DNA of 64,000 nt from Pantoea cypripedii (GCF_011395035.1 NZ_CP024768.1:924854-988853), one strand, 5' to 3'; shown: positions 30,337 through 39,708, counted from the stretch's first letter. Numbers and translations: made by a program. The notes: generated from the sequence alone by a model not told the origin.

Positions 30337-33300
30337 TTATTCCCCTGGCAATTCCAGTTTGCTGTAACCCAGGCCGTTCATCTTACGCACCTTGATCTGC
30401 ACCGGAATGCGTTCCTTCATGGCTTCGACGTGGCTGATGACGCCGATGGTTTTACCGCTGGCGTTCAGTGCATCCAGCGCATCGAGCGCGGCATCCAGCG
30501 TCTCGGCATCCAGCGTGCCGAAGCCTTCATCGAGAAATAACGATTCAATGCGCGTTTTATGGCTGACCAGATCGGACAAGGCCAGCGCCAGTGCCAGACT
30601 CACCAGAAAACTCTCGCCACCTGACAAGGTGCGGGTATCGCGGGTGGCATCGGCCTGCCAGGTATCCACCACATCCAGCTCCAGTTCATCACTGGCGCGG
30701 CGTTGCAGCAAATAGCGACCATGCAGGCGATCGAGCTGACGATTCGCCAGCCACACCAGATGATCGAGCGTCAGGCCCTGAGCGAAACGGCGGAATTTGT
30801 CACCTTTGGCTGAGCCAATTAACTCATTGAGCTGGCTCCACTGCTGCAGTTCTGCTTCGTTGTCGCTGATTTGGCTCAGCAGGGCATGCTGCTGTTGACG
30901 CAGATTGGCGTCACTCTGCAACTGTTGCTGTGCCTCGCCCTGATGGCGGGCATTGTCGCGCAGTGCCATGCGCAGGCTTTCCAGCCTGATATCAATCTCC
31001 GCTGCCATGTCATCGCTCAGCTCTGCCGGGCGCAGCTGCTGATGCGCGTTCAGCCGCTGTTCCAGCTGCTGGGTCAGGGTGATTTGCTGCTGACGCTGTT
31101 GCTCCAGCGCCTGCAAACGCTGACGCAGTTGCAGCGCCTGATGTTCGTCGAGCAGCGCAGCACGCAGTGCCGCCTCGTCGGCGAAATCACTTTGTTGTAA
31201 TGCATTGAGGAAGGTGCTTTCGGCATCCTGTACCCGCGCAGCCAACGTTTGTTGTTGCTGGTCGATCTGCGCCCGTTGCCCATTCAGGCTATGCAGCGCG
31301 CTTTGTGCCTGCTGCCACGCCTGCAACTGCTGCGCCAGTTCCCGCTCGCATTGCTGCATCAGTAGCTGCTGTGCCTGGCGCTCGGCCTGCACCTGACGAT
31401 CGCCGAACAACTGCTGGCGTTGCTGTTGTCGTTCTGCCTGTTGCTGCTGTAGCCCGGTCAGTCCCTGTTGCAGGGTGTCCAGCCGCTGTTGCTCACGCGT
31501 ATGGTTTTGTTGCAGGTTGTGGTATTCGCTTTCGGCTTTGGCTCTCTGCGGTTGCAGGGTAGTGAGTAACCGCTCACTCTCCTGCCATTTTTGCCAGCGC
31601 TGTTGCAACGTCTCCAGCCAGCTAGCGCGTGTTTCGCGTGGGGGCAGGGTGAGCTGGTGCGGTGCCAGCTGTTGTTCCAGTTGCCGGGTCAATTGCTGCC
31701 AGGCCGCGCGTTCGCTTTCACTGCGCTGGCTGATGTCGTTCAGCGTTTGCTGTGCGCTGGTTATCTGCTGCTGTGCCAGCTGCTGCTGTTGTTGATGTGC
31801 CTGCCATTGCTGCTGATGTTGTTGCCGCGCGTCTTTGGCTTGCTGTAATGCGCGTGTTGCGGCCTCAAGTTGCTGCCATTGCTGCTGCTGTTGCTTCTCC
31901 TGCTGATCCTGTTGTTGCTGCCAGTGAGCAAAGTCGTCCTGTTGTTCCAGCGTGAAGGTGAGTGCCAGCTCACCGGTAAGCCTCTGCCATTGCTCGCGAA
32001 GCGTCGTGATTTGTTGTTCGAGATCGCTAAGCTCCTGCTGCAATGCCTGCTGTTGCAGCAGCGACTGCCGCTGTTGCTCACCTTTGGCGGTGCCGGACTC
32101 TTTTAACTGCGCTACACGGATTTGTAATGCGGCCAGCCGCTGCTGATTTTCACCCGGTTCCAGCTGGCGATATTGTTCAATCGCCGGATGCTGGCAAGAA
32201 CCGCACAATGGGCAAGGTTGATCCGGTTGCAGCCGGGCGCGCTCATCAGCCAGTTGCGCGATGGTGCGTTCCAGGTCGCAAATCTTTTGCACATCAAGCA
32301 GCGCCTGGTTCTCGCGCTTCCACTCCTCGCGCAGCGCCTGAAGCATCTGTTCTTCCACCTGATGCTGCTGGGCCAGTGAATACAATTTTTGCTGACGTTG
32401 CTGGTGTTGCGGTTGTAGCGAGCGCCACTGCGCCGCCAGCAGGGTGAGCTGCTGGCGCGCAGGGCGTTGTGCCTGGTGTAACGCCAGGGCGTCACGGACC
32501 TGCTGGAGAGGATGTTGGGCCTCCAGCGAGGCTAAGGCCTGTTCCGCTTGCAGGCACGCCTGGCTGGCTGCGGCGTCTGCCTGCTGCAGCGGTCCGGCAG
32601 CCTGCTGGCGGGTGATGTGCACCTGTTGCAGTTTATCATGGTGTTGCTGCTGCTGTTTTAACTGGCTTTCCAGCAGCGTAACCGCCTGCTCGCGCTCATC
32701 CAGACGCGCGATGTCGGCCTGCCAGCGCGACAGATGCTCGCCCCAGTCGGCGACACCAGCCTGTGCGGTTCGCCACTGCTGCTGCTCATCCCAAAGCTGT
32801 TGTAAGCGTTCACTCTCCTGCTGCTGCTGGCTGAGTGCGGTGGTGCTTTGTTGCAGCACGTTTTGCTGCTGGGCTAGCTGATGTTGTTGTTCGGTGATCT
32901 GCTGTTGCAGGGTAGCAAGCTGCTGATCAAGCGGGATGACCTGCTCGGTCAGCAAGATTTCCAGTTGCTGTTGGCCGGTTTGTGCCTGATCTCGTGCCTG
33001 CTGTGCCGCCTGATAACGCACTTCACCCTGTTGCTGAGCGTCGAGCGCCTGCTGTTGTTGTTGCTGTAACTGCTGCGATTGCTGTTTCAGCGCAGCCAGT
33101 TCCTGGCGCAACTGTTCACGCTGTTGCAGCTTATCGCGCAGTTTTTCGGCGGGCTCGGCGCGTGCCAGTTGCTGGCGTTCCGCTTCCGCCTGCTGCCATG
33201 CACTCTCGGCATGGTGCAATGCCTGTTGCGCCTGCTGTTGCTCATGAGCCAGTTGTTGGGACTGGGTTAACCACTGCTGCTGTTGCTGGGTGGTGGTCAG

Positions 33301-34014
33301 CTGCTGGTTGAGCGTCTGTTCGCTGGTGTTGAGCTGTTCCAGCTGCAAGGTCAGCTCTGCCCGGCGGGCTTCATCCAGCAGCACCATGCCACCGGCACGG
33401 GCGCGCAGGGTATCAAGATCGGTACGCGCGGTTTTGTAACGTTCAAAAATCTGCATCGAGATTTGGCCATAAATCTCGGTGCCGGTCAGCTCCTCCAGCA
33501 GTTCGGCGCGTTCGCCGGGTTTAGCATTGAGGAAGGCGGCGAACTGTCCCTGCGACAGCATCATCGAACGGGTAAAACGGGCGAAGTCGAGGCCGGATAA
33601 GGTTTCAATCAGCCGGAGTTTGTCACCGACTTTATCGGCAACGATTTGGTTATCAGCGCAGCGTGCCAGTTCAACACGCGGAGCCTGCAATTTGCCATCG
33701 GCCTGACCACGGGCGCGGTTCTGGCTCCAGAAGGCACGCCAGGCTTCACCTTTGATTTCAAACTCCACCTCGGCCAGACATTCAGCGGCATCGCGGGTGA
33801 TAAGTTCGTTCTGGGTTTGTGACAACACGCCGAGGCGGGGTGTCTGGTGATAAAGCGCCAGACAAATGGCATCCAGCAGGGTGGTTTTACCCGCGCCGGT
33901 GGCACCGGTGATGGCGAACAGGCCATTGCTGGCAAAAGGCTCGCGACGAAAATCAATAAACCACTCACCGCGCAGGGCGTTGAGGTTTTTAAAACGCAGC
34001 GTCAGGATTTTCAT
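30337..34014 (-). CDS. sbcC: Exonuclease subunit SbcC
   Basis: A 1225-residue SMC-like ATPase that with SbcD forms the Mre11-Rad50-type nuclease cutting DNA hairpins and protein-blocked ends. Walker A GATGAGKTT is near residue 37; the zinc hook is Cys601-Pro-Leu-Cys604 with a third Cys607; the signature LSGGES is near 1132 and Walker B LFLDEGFGTLD near 1163. Between them two long coiled-coil arms are extraordinarily rich in glutamine, with many runs of 3-5 Gln. E. coli SbcC has 1048 residues, so the arms here are about 170 residues longer. The start overlaps the sbcD stop by 4 bp (ATGA), giving translational coupling. Order sbcD-sbcC next to phoB is as in E. coli. Confidence 0.96.
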   Translation of the reverse strand: MKILTLRFKNLNALRGEWFIDFRREPFASNGLFAITGATGAGKTTLLDAICLALYHQTPRLGVLSQTQNELITRDAAECLAEVEFEIKGEAWRAFWSQNRARGQADGKLQAPRVELARCADNQIVADKVGDKLRLIETLSGLDFARFTRSMMLSQGQFAAFLNAKPGERAELLEELTGTEIYGQISMQIFERYKTARTDLDTLRARAGGMVLLDEARRAELTLQLEQLNTSEQTLNQQLTTTQQQQQWLTQSQQLAHEQQQAQQALHHAESAWQQAEAERQQLARAEPAEKLRDKLQQREQLRQELAALKQQSQQLQQQQQQALDAQQQGEVRYQAAQQARDQAQTGQQQLEILLTEQVIPLDQQLATLQQQITEQQHQLAQQQNVLQQSTTALSQQQQESERLQQLWDEQQQWRTAQAGVADWGEHLSRWQADIARLDEREQAVTLLESQLKQQQQHHDKLQQVHITRQQAAGPLQQADAAASQACLQAEQALASLEAQHPLQQVRDALALHQAQRPARQQLTLLAAQWRSLQPQHQQRQQKLYSLAQQHQVEEQMLQALREEWKRENQALLDVQKICDLERTIAQLADERARLQPDQPCPLCGSCQHPAIEQYRQLEPGENQQRLAALQIRVAQLKESGTAKGEQQRQSLLQQQALQQELSDLEQQITTLREQWQRLTGELALTFTLEQQDDFAHWQQQQDQQEKQQQQQWQQLEAATRALQQAKDARQQHQQQWQAHQQQQQLAQQQITSAQQTLNDISQRSESERAAWQQLTRQLEQQLAPHQLTLPPRETRASWLETLQQRWQKWQESERLLTTLQPQRAKAESEYHNLQQNHTREQQRLDTLQQGLTGLQQQQAERQQQRQQLFGDRQVQAERQAQQLLMQQCERELAQQLQAWQQAQSALHSLNGQRAQIDQQQQTLAARVQDAESTFLNALQQSDFADEAALRAALLDEHQALQLRQRLQALEQQRQQQITLTQQLEQRLNAHQQLRPAELSDDMAAEIDIRLESLRMALRDNARHQGEAQQQLQSDANLRQQQHALLSQISDNEAELQQWSQLNELIGSAKGDKFRRFAQGLTLDHLVWLANRQLDRLHGRYLLQRRASDELELDVVDTWQADATRDTRTLSGGESFLVSLALALALSDLVSHKTRIESLFLDEGFGTLDAETLDAALDALDALNASGKTIGVISHVEAMKERIPVQIKVRKMNGLGYSKLELPGE

Positions 34015-35228
34015 GCAGAAGGATTCTCCAGCGCGGCAAGGGTGGTGCGAAACAGTTGAGTGAGCCGGGCAGCCTGTTCCGCATCCAGCTCCTCTTCCAG
34101 CGCCAGGCGACGCGCAAACACTTCTTCAACCTGCAACTCGCTCAGGGTTTCATTATCCAGTCTTGCCAGGCTGCGGCTACGCTGCTCGCGGCTGCGACGT
34201 ACCAGTAGCACTTCTACCGGCAAGCCTTCCGTCAGTTGCTCAATCCGCCGTTGCAGATCGCTGAGATGTTCCTGGGTGGTGATTTCAATATCCAGCCACA
34301 CCGGTTGTGATGCAGCGAAATCTTTAAAGGCAGCCAGCTGCTGTTCAATCTCCGCCAGCGAGCCTTTGAGCATCTGCATCGGCTGAAACAGTGGAATGGT
34401 CAGCGGTGTCACGGCATCAAGGCCCACGCTGAAATCAAGCAGGAACACACTTTTGTCGCGCCCCAGCTCATCAAAACTCAGCGGGATGGGAGAGCCGCTG
34501 TAGCGAATATGGTCGCTGTCGGCAATGCGTTGGGCACGATGGATATGGCCGAGGGCGATGTAATCCGCGGCGGGAAAGGCCTGGGCCGGGAAGGCATCCA
34601 GGGTACCAATATAGATATCGCGTACCGAATCACTTTTGGTCACCCCCACGGTGGTGAGATGGCCGGTGGCGATAATCGGCAACTGGCCACCCAATGCTGC
34701 ACGTTGCGTCTCTGCGGCGGCAAAGCAGTGCTGATAATGCTGCTCGATGGCTTCCAGCAGTGAAAGCTGTTTTTCCCGTCCCGATTGTCCGGCCTGGCTG
34801 CGCAAAATATCGCGTGGGCGCAGATAAGGGATGGCGCACAGCAGTGCCCCTGGGGTGCCGTCGCGCTGTCGCAGCGTCAGGATCTGTTGTTCGCCCTGCG
34901 GCGTCGCGCTGGTGATGACCTGGGTATTCAGGCAGGCGAGCAGTTCACGGGATTCATTGAGTGTCGCGACCGAATCGTGGTTACCGGCCAGCACAATCAG
35001 TTGGCAGCCACTGGTCTGTAACGCCACCACAAAGCGGTTAAACATCTCACGGGCGTAGCTCGGCGGCGAGCCGGTATCAAACAGGTCTCCGGCGATAATC
35101 AGCGCATCCACCTGATGCTGCTCAATTTGCTGGCGCAGCCAGTCGAGAAATGCCTGATGCTCCGCCGCGCGGCTCTTGCTGTAAAAGAACTGGCCCAGAT
35201 GCCAGTCCGCCGTATGGATGATGCGCAT
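34011..35228 (-). CDS. sbcD: Exonuclease subunit SbcD
   Basis: A 405-residue Mre11-type metallophosphoesterase, the nuclease half of SbcCD. The metal-binding motifs are all present: HTADWHLGQ (res 5-13), IIAGDLFDTGSP, LAGNHDS, ATGHLT and ALGHIHR. The C-terminal capping domain (from about residue 280) contacts SbcC; E. coli SbcD has 400 residues. First gene of the sbcDC operon, divergent from the orphan gene at 35407. Confidence 0.96.
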   Translation of the reverse strand: MRIIHTADWHLGQFFYSKSRAAEHQAFLDWLRQQIEQHQVDALIIAGDLFDTGSPPSYAREMFNRFVVALQTSGCQLIVLAGNHDSVATLNESRELLACLNTQVITSATPQGEQQILTLRQRDGTPGALLCAIPYLRPRDILRSQAGQSGREKQLSLLEAIEQHYQHCFAAAETQRAALGGQLPIIATGHLTTVGVTKSDSVRDIYIGTLDAFPAQAFPAADYIALGHIHRAQRIADSDHIRYSGSPIPLSFDELGRDKSVFLLDFSVGLDAVTPLTIPLFQPMQMLKGSLAEIEQQLAAFKDFAASQPVWLDIEITTQEHLSDLQRRIEQLTEGLPVEVLLVRRSREQRSRSLARLDNETLSELQVEEVFARRLALEEELDAEQAARLTQLFRTTLAALENPSA

Positions 35229-35406
35229 GGATGCTCCCTGCCAGATTTCGCGTGGGGCGATTATATACGGTTGAGACTGCCACTGACATGCGTATTAGCC
35301 GATCGACTCCGGCGGAAAAATCATCAATTCCTCAGGAGTTAACTATTCAGCGCGGAAAAATATGAGGGGTTAAATAGCAGCTCACTGACAACGTTAGGAG
35401 ATAAAT

Positions 35407-36336
35407 ATGTTTCCTGTTAACCGCAGTTCATCTGCCACACTCCCCTCAACGGTGAGTTCAGCACCCGATGATCACGCCACTGCTTCAGCGGCAGGGGATC
35501 AGATTGTCGCCGTGACCAATTCAGCACTGCGCATGGGTTCTGTACCGGGGCAGAATGAGACAGAAACGCCAATTAACAGTCCATCCGAAAAAGCTCAGGG
35601 AGGCGCGGTCGTCGCGTTGCGGCCTGAAGACTATGAAAAACTGATTTACGGTAAGGCGACAGGAAGAACATCGTCCTTAGTGCCTTTCGGTGCCGATGTC
35701 GTTCCTGCGGGGGATACTGCCGATCTTTTCGCTACGGCTGTTACCACCAGAGGAAGATCCGAAACCGATGATGTGGTGCTTTACAACCGCGCACCCGGTT
35801 GGGTATTTATCGCCCATCCTCCTGCTGTTGGCTCCTCTCCGGCCTATTTAACATCGTTACGGGAAGATTTTTTAGCGATGGTGCTGAACCCCGATTTTAA
35901 TTATCGCGCTGAAAATTGCCTGCCGAATTATGGGGTAATGACCACGATAGCCGTTCCCCATGTTGAGGAAGGTGAAATGTGTAGTGCTAACGCGCATTTC
36001 TTTTATCTGGATGCCTTCAGACCTAAAGATGTTAAGGCTTTTCTGCGTGATTTTTTCGACGCCATTCTTTCCGCCTGCCAGAAAGTCACAACGGAAGATG
36101 AAGCCATGGCCATCTCTTTCCTGATGAGTACGAATTATTACTGGGATCAAGCGGACGTCCCACCGCTCTTTGCCGGTGATATCTCGCAAGGGGAGTTTCT
36201 CAGCATGCGCGATCAGCTGCTGGAAACGGATAAGTTCTCGGAGTTAAAAGAACAGATGGCGGAAAAAGCGCAGTCCTGCGAGGAGATGGAAGAATTAGTG
36301 CGCCACATAGATCTGAATGACGATCCTGAGGTATAA
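35407..36336 (+). CDS. Orphan 309-residue protein, effector-like, between sbcD and phoB
   Basis: I do not recognise this family. The first 60 residues are rich in Ser, Thr, Ala and Pro and without signal peptide or membrane helix (MFPVNRSSSATLPSTVSSAP), a composition like that of type III secretion signals. From about residue 70 it becomes folded-looking, with ALRPEDYEKLIYGKATGR, GWVFIAHPPAVGSSPAYL, NYRAENCLPNYGVMTTIAV and FFYLDAFRPKDVKAFLRDFFD; the last 30 residues are very acidic. TTAGGAG is 7 nt before the ATG. In E. coli nothing lies between sbcD and phoB, so it is inserted into a conserved spot. A structured terminator-like repeat follows. No secretion system or chaperone gene is nearby, and I see no HrpL-type promoter box. 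Function unknown. Confidence 0.72.
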   Translation: MFPVNRSSSATLPSTVSSAPDDHATASAAGDQIVAVTNSALRMGSVPGQNETETPINSPSEKAQGGAVVALRPEDYEKLIYGKATGRTSSLVPFGADVVPAGDTADLFATAVTTRGRSETDDVVLYNRAPGWVFIAHPPAVGSSPAYLTSLREDFLAMVLNPDFNYRAENCLPNYGVMTTIAVPHVEEGEMCSANAHFFYLDAFRPKDVKAFLRDFFDAILSACQKVTTEDEAMAISFLMSTNYYWDQADVPPLFAGDISQGEFLSMRDQLLETDKFSELKEQMAEKAQSCEEMEELVRHIDLNDDPEV

Positions 36337-36378
36337 AATACGTCGTTTAACCGGCTGTGGGGTAGCGCCCTGCTGAGG

Positions 36379-36420
36379 GGCCGGGAAGGTACACTTCCCG
36401 GCCTGGAAAAAATCATTTTT
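36379..36420 (+). terminator. Terminator-like hairpin after the orphan gene
   Basis: Perfect 10-bp stem GGCCGGGAAG/CTTCCCGGCC with a 5-base loop, followed by TGGAAAAAATCATTTTTTC; the T run starts 10 nt after the stem, so efficiency is uncertain. Confidence 0.6.
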
Positions 36421-36520
36421 TCTTAATAGTTACCTGAGAAGCATATTCGTATGCTACCCGCCAAAAATCCTGTTTCTGCTGTCACATTTCTGTTTTTATA
36501 CTCCTGGCCACCCGTTGGTT

Positions 36521-36553
36521 TTTTCATAAAAGTGTCATAAAACTGACGCATAA
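36521..36553 (+). promoter_or_regulatory. Pho box upstream of phoB
   Basis: Three 11-bp units in exact tandem: TTTTCATAAAA (36521), GTGTCATAAAA (36532) and CTGACGCATAA (36543). The first two match the PhoB consensus (CTGTCAT followed by an A/T-rich tetramer) well. Located 48-80 bp before the phoB ATG, as in E. coli, so phoB is autoregulated on phosphate starvation. Confidence 0.85.
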
Positions 36554-36600
36554 TGACGCCGCAAATCTCAGTGACAGCCGTCATATCAGCAGGAGTAATA

Positions 36601-37290
36601 ATGGCTAAGCGCATTTTGGTTGTGGAAGACGAAGCTCCCATCCGTGAAATGTTATGTTTCGTGCTGGAACAGAACGATTACCAGCCGATTGAGGCAGAAG
36701 ATTATGACAGCGCAGTAGGGAAGCTGATTGAACCCTGGCCAGATTTGATTTTGCTGGACTGGATGTTACCCGGTGGTAGTGGTATCCAGTTTATCAAACA
36801 CCTGAAGCGTGAAGCCATGACACGGGATATCCCGGTAATGATGCTGACGGCGCGTGGTGAAGAGGAAGATCGTGTACGTGGCCTGGAAGTGGGCGCGGAT
36901 GATTACATCACCAAACCGTTCTCTCCCAAAGAACTGATGGCCCGTATCAAAGCGGTGATGCGCCGTATTTCACCGATGGCGGTGGAAGAGGTGATTGAGA
37001 TGCAGGGACTGAGCCTGGACCCCTCATCGCACCGCGTGATGTCAGAAACCACGCCGCTGGAAATGGGGCCGACCGAATATAAACTGCTGCATTTCTTTAT
37101 GACGCACCCGGAACGTGTTTACAGCCGCGAACAGCTGCTGAACCATGTCTGGGGCACCAATGTGTATGTCGAAGATCGCACTGTCGATGTCCATATCCGT
37201 CGTTTACGTAAAGCGCTGGAGGTCTCCGGCCACGACCGCATGGTACAAACCGTACGCGGAACAGGGTATCGTTTCTCTGCCCGCTACTAA
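36601..37290 (+). CDS. phoB: Phosphate regulon response regulator PhoB
   Basis: A 229-residue OmpR-class regulator that activates the Pho regulon when phosphorylated by PhoR. The receiver domain has the acidic pair EDE (9-11), phospho-acceptor Asp53 (LILLDWMLPG), and Lys105 in TKPFSP; the winged helix DNA-binding domain (about 130-229) has EYKLLHFFMTHPERVYSREQLL and the VDVHIRRLRKAL recognition helix. Same length as E. coli. The ATG at 36601 is preceded by AGGAG; an ORF from 36553 is only an upstream extension. Autoregulated through the Pho box upstream; phoR follows after 14 bp. Confidence 0.98.
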   Translation: MAKRILVVEDEAPIREMLCFVLEQNDYQPIEAEDYDSAVGKLIEPWPDLILLDWMLPGGSGIQFIKHLKREAMTRDIPVMMLTARGEEEDRVRGLEVGADDYITKPFSPKELMARIKAVMRRISPMAVEEVIEMQGLSLDPSSHRVMSETTPLEMGPTEYKLLHFFMTHPERVYSREQLLNHVWGTNVYVEDRTVDVHIRRLRKALEVSGHDRMVQTVRGTGYRFSARY

Positions 37291-37304
37291 ACGGAGTTTA
37301 TACC

Positions 37305-38618
37305 GTGCTGGAACGACTCTCCTGGAAGAGATTATTAACCGAGCTGGTGCTGGCTTGTCTGCCGGCACTGATCCTCGGTTTGCTGTTTGGTTATCTTCCC
37401 TGGCTGCTGCTGGCGACGGTGCTGGGCGTGCTGTTATGGCACTTCTGGAACCTGATGCGGCTGTCGCACTGGCTGTGGGTTGATCGATCCATGACGCCGC
37501 CCGGCGGGCGTGCCAGCTGGGAACCGTTGTTTTACGGCCTGTATCAAATGCAACTGCGCAACCGCCGCCGTCGCCGCGAGTTGGGCAATCTGATCAAACG
37601 TTTTCGCAGTGGGGCCGAATCGCTGCCGGATGCGGTGGTGCTGACCACGGAAGAGGGCTCCATTTTCTGGTGTAACGGTCTGGCGCAGCAGCATCTTGGT
37701 CTGCGCTGGCCGGAGGATAACGGCCAGAATATCCTCAACCTGCTGCGCTATCCTGAGTTCTCCCGCTATATTCGCCAGCGTGATTTCAACAAACCCCTGA
37801 CCCTGGTGCTGAATAATCAGCATCATATGGAGTTTCGCGTGATGCCTTACAGCGAAGGCCAGTGGCTGATGGTGGCGCGTGATGTTACGCAAATGCACCA
37901 GCTGGAAGGCGCACGACGTAGCTTCTTTGCCAACGTCAGCCATGAGCTGCGCACGCCGCTCACCGTGTTGCAGGGCTACCTTGAAATGATGAACGATTCG
38001 GTGATGAACGAACGTTCACGCAATAAAGCGTTGCAAACCATGCAGGAGCAAACCCGGCGTATGGATAGCCTGGTGAAACAACTGCTGACGCTGTCGCGTA
38101 TTGAGGCAGCCCCCGCCATTGATTTGAAAGAAACCGTTGATGTGCCGACCATGTTGCTGCTGTTGCAGCGTGAGGCGGAAACCCTCAGCCATGGGCGACA
38201 CGAGATTCATTTCCACACCGACCCGCACCTCAAAGTGCTTGGCAATGATGAGCAACTGCGCAGCGCGATCTCCAACCTGGTGTATAACGCGGTGAACCAT
38301 ACTCCGGAAGGTACGCGCATTGATATCAGCTGGCTGCGGAATAAGCAGGGCGCAGAGTTTAAGGTGTGCGATAACGGGCCTGGTATCAGTGCTGAACATC
38401 TGCCCCGTCTCACCGAACGCTTTTATCGGGTGGACAAAGCCCGTTCACGCGCCACCGGGGGGAGCGGGCTGGGGCTGGCGATCGTGAAACATGCGCTTGG
38501 TCACCATAACGCCCGGCTGGAGATCAGCAGCGTGCCGCATCAGGAGACAAGCTTCAGCTTTATCCTGCCGCCACGGTTGATTGTCGCCAGTGGGATACGG
38601 GAGAATGTGGCGCAATAA
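37305..38618 (+). CDS. phoR: Phosphate regulon sensor kinase PhoR
   Basis: A 437-residue membrane histidine kinase/phosphatase. Two N-terminal helices (about 10-50), a PAS domain (about 95-195), the phospho-acceptor His213 in FFANVSHELRTPL, and an ATPase domain with N box (LRSAISNLVYNAVNHTP), G1 (DNGPGIS) and G2 (GGSGLGLAIVKH). It phosphorylates PhoB when phosphate is scarce and dephosphorylates it otherwise, in contact with PstSCAB-PhoU. Start is GTG. E. coli PhoR is 431 residues. A REP-like pair separates it from the next gene, a PstS-like protein. Confidence 0.97.
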   Translation: MLERLSWKRLLTELVLACLPALILGLLFGYLPWLLLATVLGVLLWHFWNLMRLSHWLWVDRSMTPPGGRASWEPLFYGLYQMQLRNRRRRRELGNLIKRFRSGAESLPDAVVLTTEEGSIFWCNGLAQQHLGLRWPEDNGQNILNLLRYPEFSRYIRQRDFNKPLTLVLNNQHHMEFRVMPYSEGQWLMVARDVTQMHQLEGARRSFFANVSHELRTPLTVLQGYLEMMNDSVMNERSRNKALQTMQEQTRRMDSLVKQLLTLSRIEAAPAIDLKETVDVPTMLLLLQREAETLSHGRHEIHFHTDPHLKVLGNDEQLRSAISNLVYNAVNHTPEGTRIDISWLRNKQGAEFKVCDNGPGISAEHLPRLTERFYRVDKARSRATGGSGLGLAIVKHALGHHNARLEISSVPHQETSFSFILPPRLIVASGIRENVAQ

Positions 38619-38649
38619 TTTTATATGCCGTTAAGTTAAAGTACCTTCC

Positions 38650-38721
38650 GTAGCGGCGCGATTTATCGCGCAGTTGTTTTGGTGCCATTTGCCAAAAGAG
38701 CGCGATAAATCGCGCCGCTAC
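38650..38721. repeat. REP-like palindromic pair, copy 6
   Basis: Two perfect units in inverted orientation with 29 bp between them, in the spacer between phoR and the PstS-like gene on the same strand. REP elements of this kind can stabilise or attenuate the upstream message. Confidence 0.92.
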
Positions 38722-38781
38722 AAATCAGTTCAGTTGCTTTAACAGACGAGCGCTACGCTATTGTCCTCACGGAAATCCCGC

Positions 38782-39708
38782 ATGAAATCATTGCTGCTGT
38801 TCATTTTGCTGTCGTTCTCTGTCCTGGCACAGGGACAACAAACTATGCTGGCTGGCAATCTGAGTAGTGTGGGGTCCGATACTATCGGTTATCTGATGAC
38901 GTTGTGGGGTGAAGATTTCAGCCGCCAGTCACCGGGGGTGAATGTGCAGGTGCAGGCGGCGGGATCATCAACCGCTCCCACGGCGCTGGCTGCCGGGGCG
39001 GCGCAACTTGGCCCGATGAGCCGGCCAATGCAGGCAGATGAACGTCAGCTGTTTACCACACGCTACGGCTACCCGCCGCTGGCAGTGCCGGTGGCGATGG
39101 ATGCTCTGGTGGTGGTAGTGAATCAGGACAACCCGCTGACGCACATCGAACCGCAGCAACTCGATGCGCTGTTTTCAGTGACGCGTTTATGTGGCGCGCC
39201 GCATGCCGCACAGCGCTGGGGCGATGTGGGACTGAATCTTCCCGGCTGGGAAAAGCGCAGCATCCAGCGTTATGGACGCAACTCAGCTTCCGGTACCTGG
39301 GGTTTCTTCAAACAACAGGTGCTGTGCAAAGGCGATTTTCGTGCCGATGTCTCCGAATTTCCCGGCTCCGCAGCCGTGGTGCAGGCCGTAGCGGCAACGC
39401 CCAACAGCATCGGCTATGCCAGCTTTGGTTTTCATCTGAGTGGCGTAAAAACCTTACCGGTGTTGACTGCCAGCGGCGACAGCGTGATGCCCGATGCGGA
39501 GTCTATCCGCAGCGGACGCTATCCGTGGTCACGTCCTCTTTATATCTACGTCAACAAAGCACCCGGCAAACCGTTGCCACCGCTGGTCTCTGCGTTTCTG
39601 CATCAGGTGTTGTCGCCACAGGGCCAGCGCCGCGTCAGTGAAGCAGGCTACCTGCCGCTTTCTGATAGCCAGATGGCCCAGGCGCGGGCGGCCATTGAGG
39701 GAAATTGA
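38782..39708 (+). CDS. PstS-like phosphate-binding periplasmic protein
   Basis: A 308-residue exported solute-binding protein: signal peptide MKSLLLFILLSFSVLAQGQQ, then the PBP-like PstS fold with VGSDTIGYLMTLWGEDFSR, VQAAGSSTAPTALAAGAAQLGPMSRPM (the phosphate-binding Thr/Ser loop region), YGRNSASGTWGFFK and FPGSAAVVQAVAATPNSIGYA. These are the four phosphate-contact loops. It is shorter than classical PstS (346 in E. coli) and has no pstCAB with it. It lies 163 bp behind phoR, so it may belong to the phoBR transcript; I found no separate Pho box. Possible roles are phosphate binding for another Pst importer or a sensing role. ATG at 38782 is chosen because an earlier TTG lies before the signal peptide. 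Confidence 0.85.
   Translation: MKSLLLFILLSFSVLAQGQQTMLAGNLSSVGSDTIGYLMTLWGEDFSRQSPGVNVQVQAAGSSTAPTALAAGAAQLGPMSRPMQADERQLFTTRYGYPPLAVPVAMDALVVVVNQDNPLTHIEPQQLDALFSVTRLCGAPHAAQRWGDVGLNLPGWEKRSIQRYGRNSASGTWGFFKQQVLCKGDFRADVSEFPGSAAVVQAVAATPNSIGYASFGFHLSGVKTLPVLTASGDSVMPDAESIRSGRYPWSRPLYIYVNKAPGKPLPPLVSAFLHQVLSPQGQRRVSEAGYLPLSDSQMAQARAAIEGN

Noticed and set aside
30392..33600. Many plus-strand Leu/Val/Cys-rich frames opposite sbcC
   Set aside because: They arise from reverse-complemented glutamine codons of sbcC and show no start signals or family features.
35229..35406. HrpL-type promoter before the effector-like gene
   Set aside because: No GGAAC box followed at the proper distance by CCAC was found; the same holds for 19981-20206.
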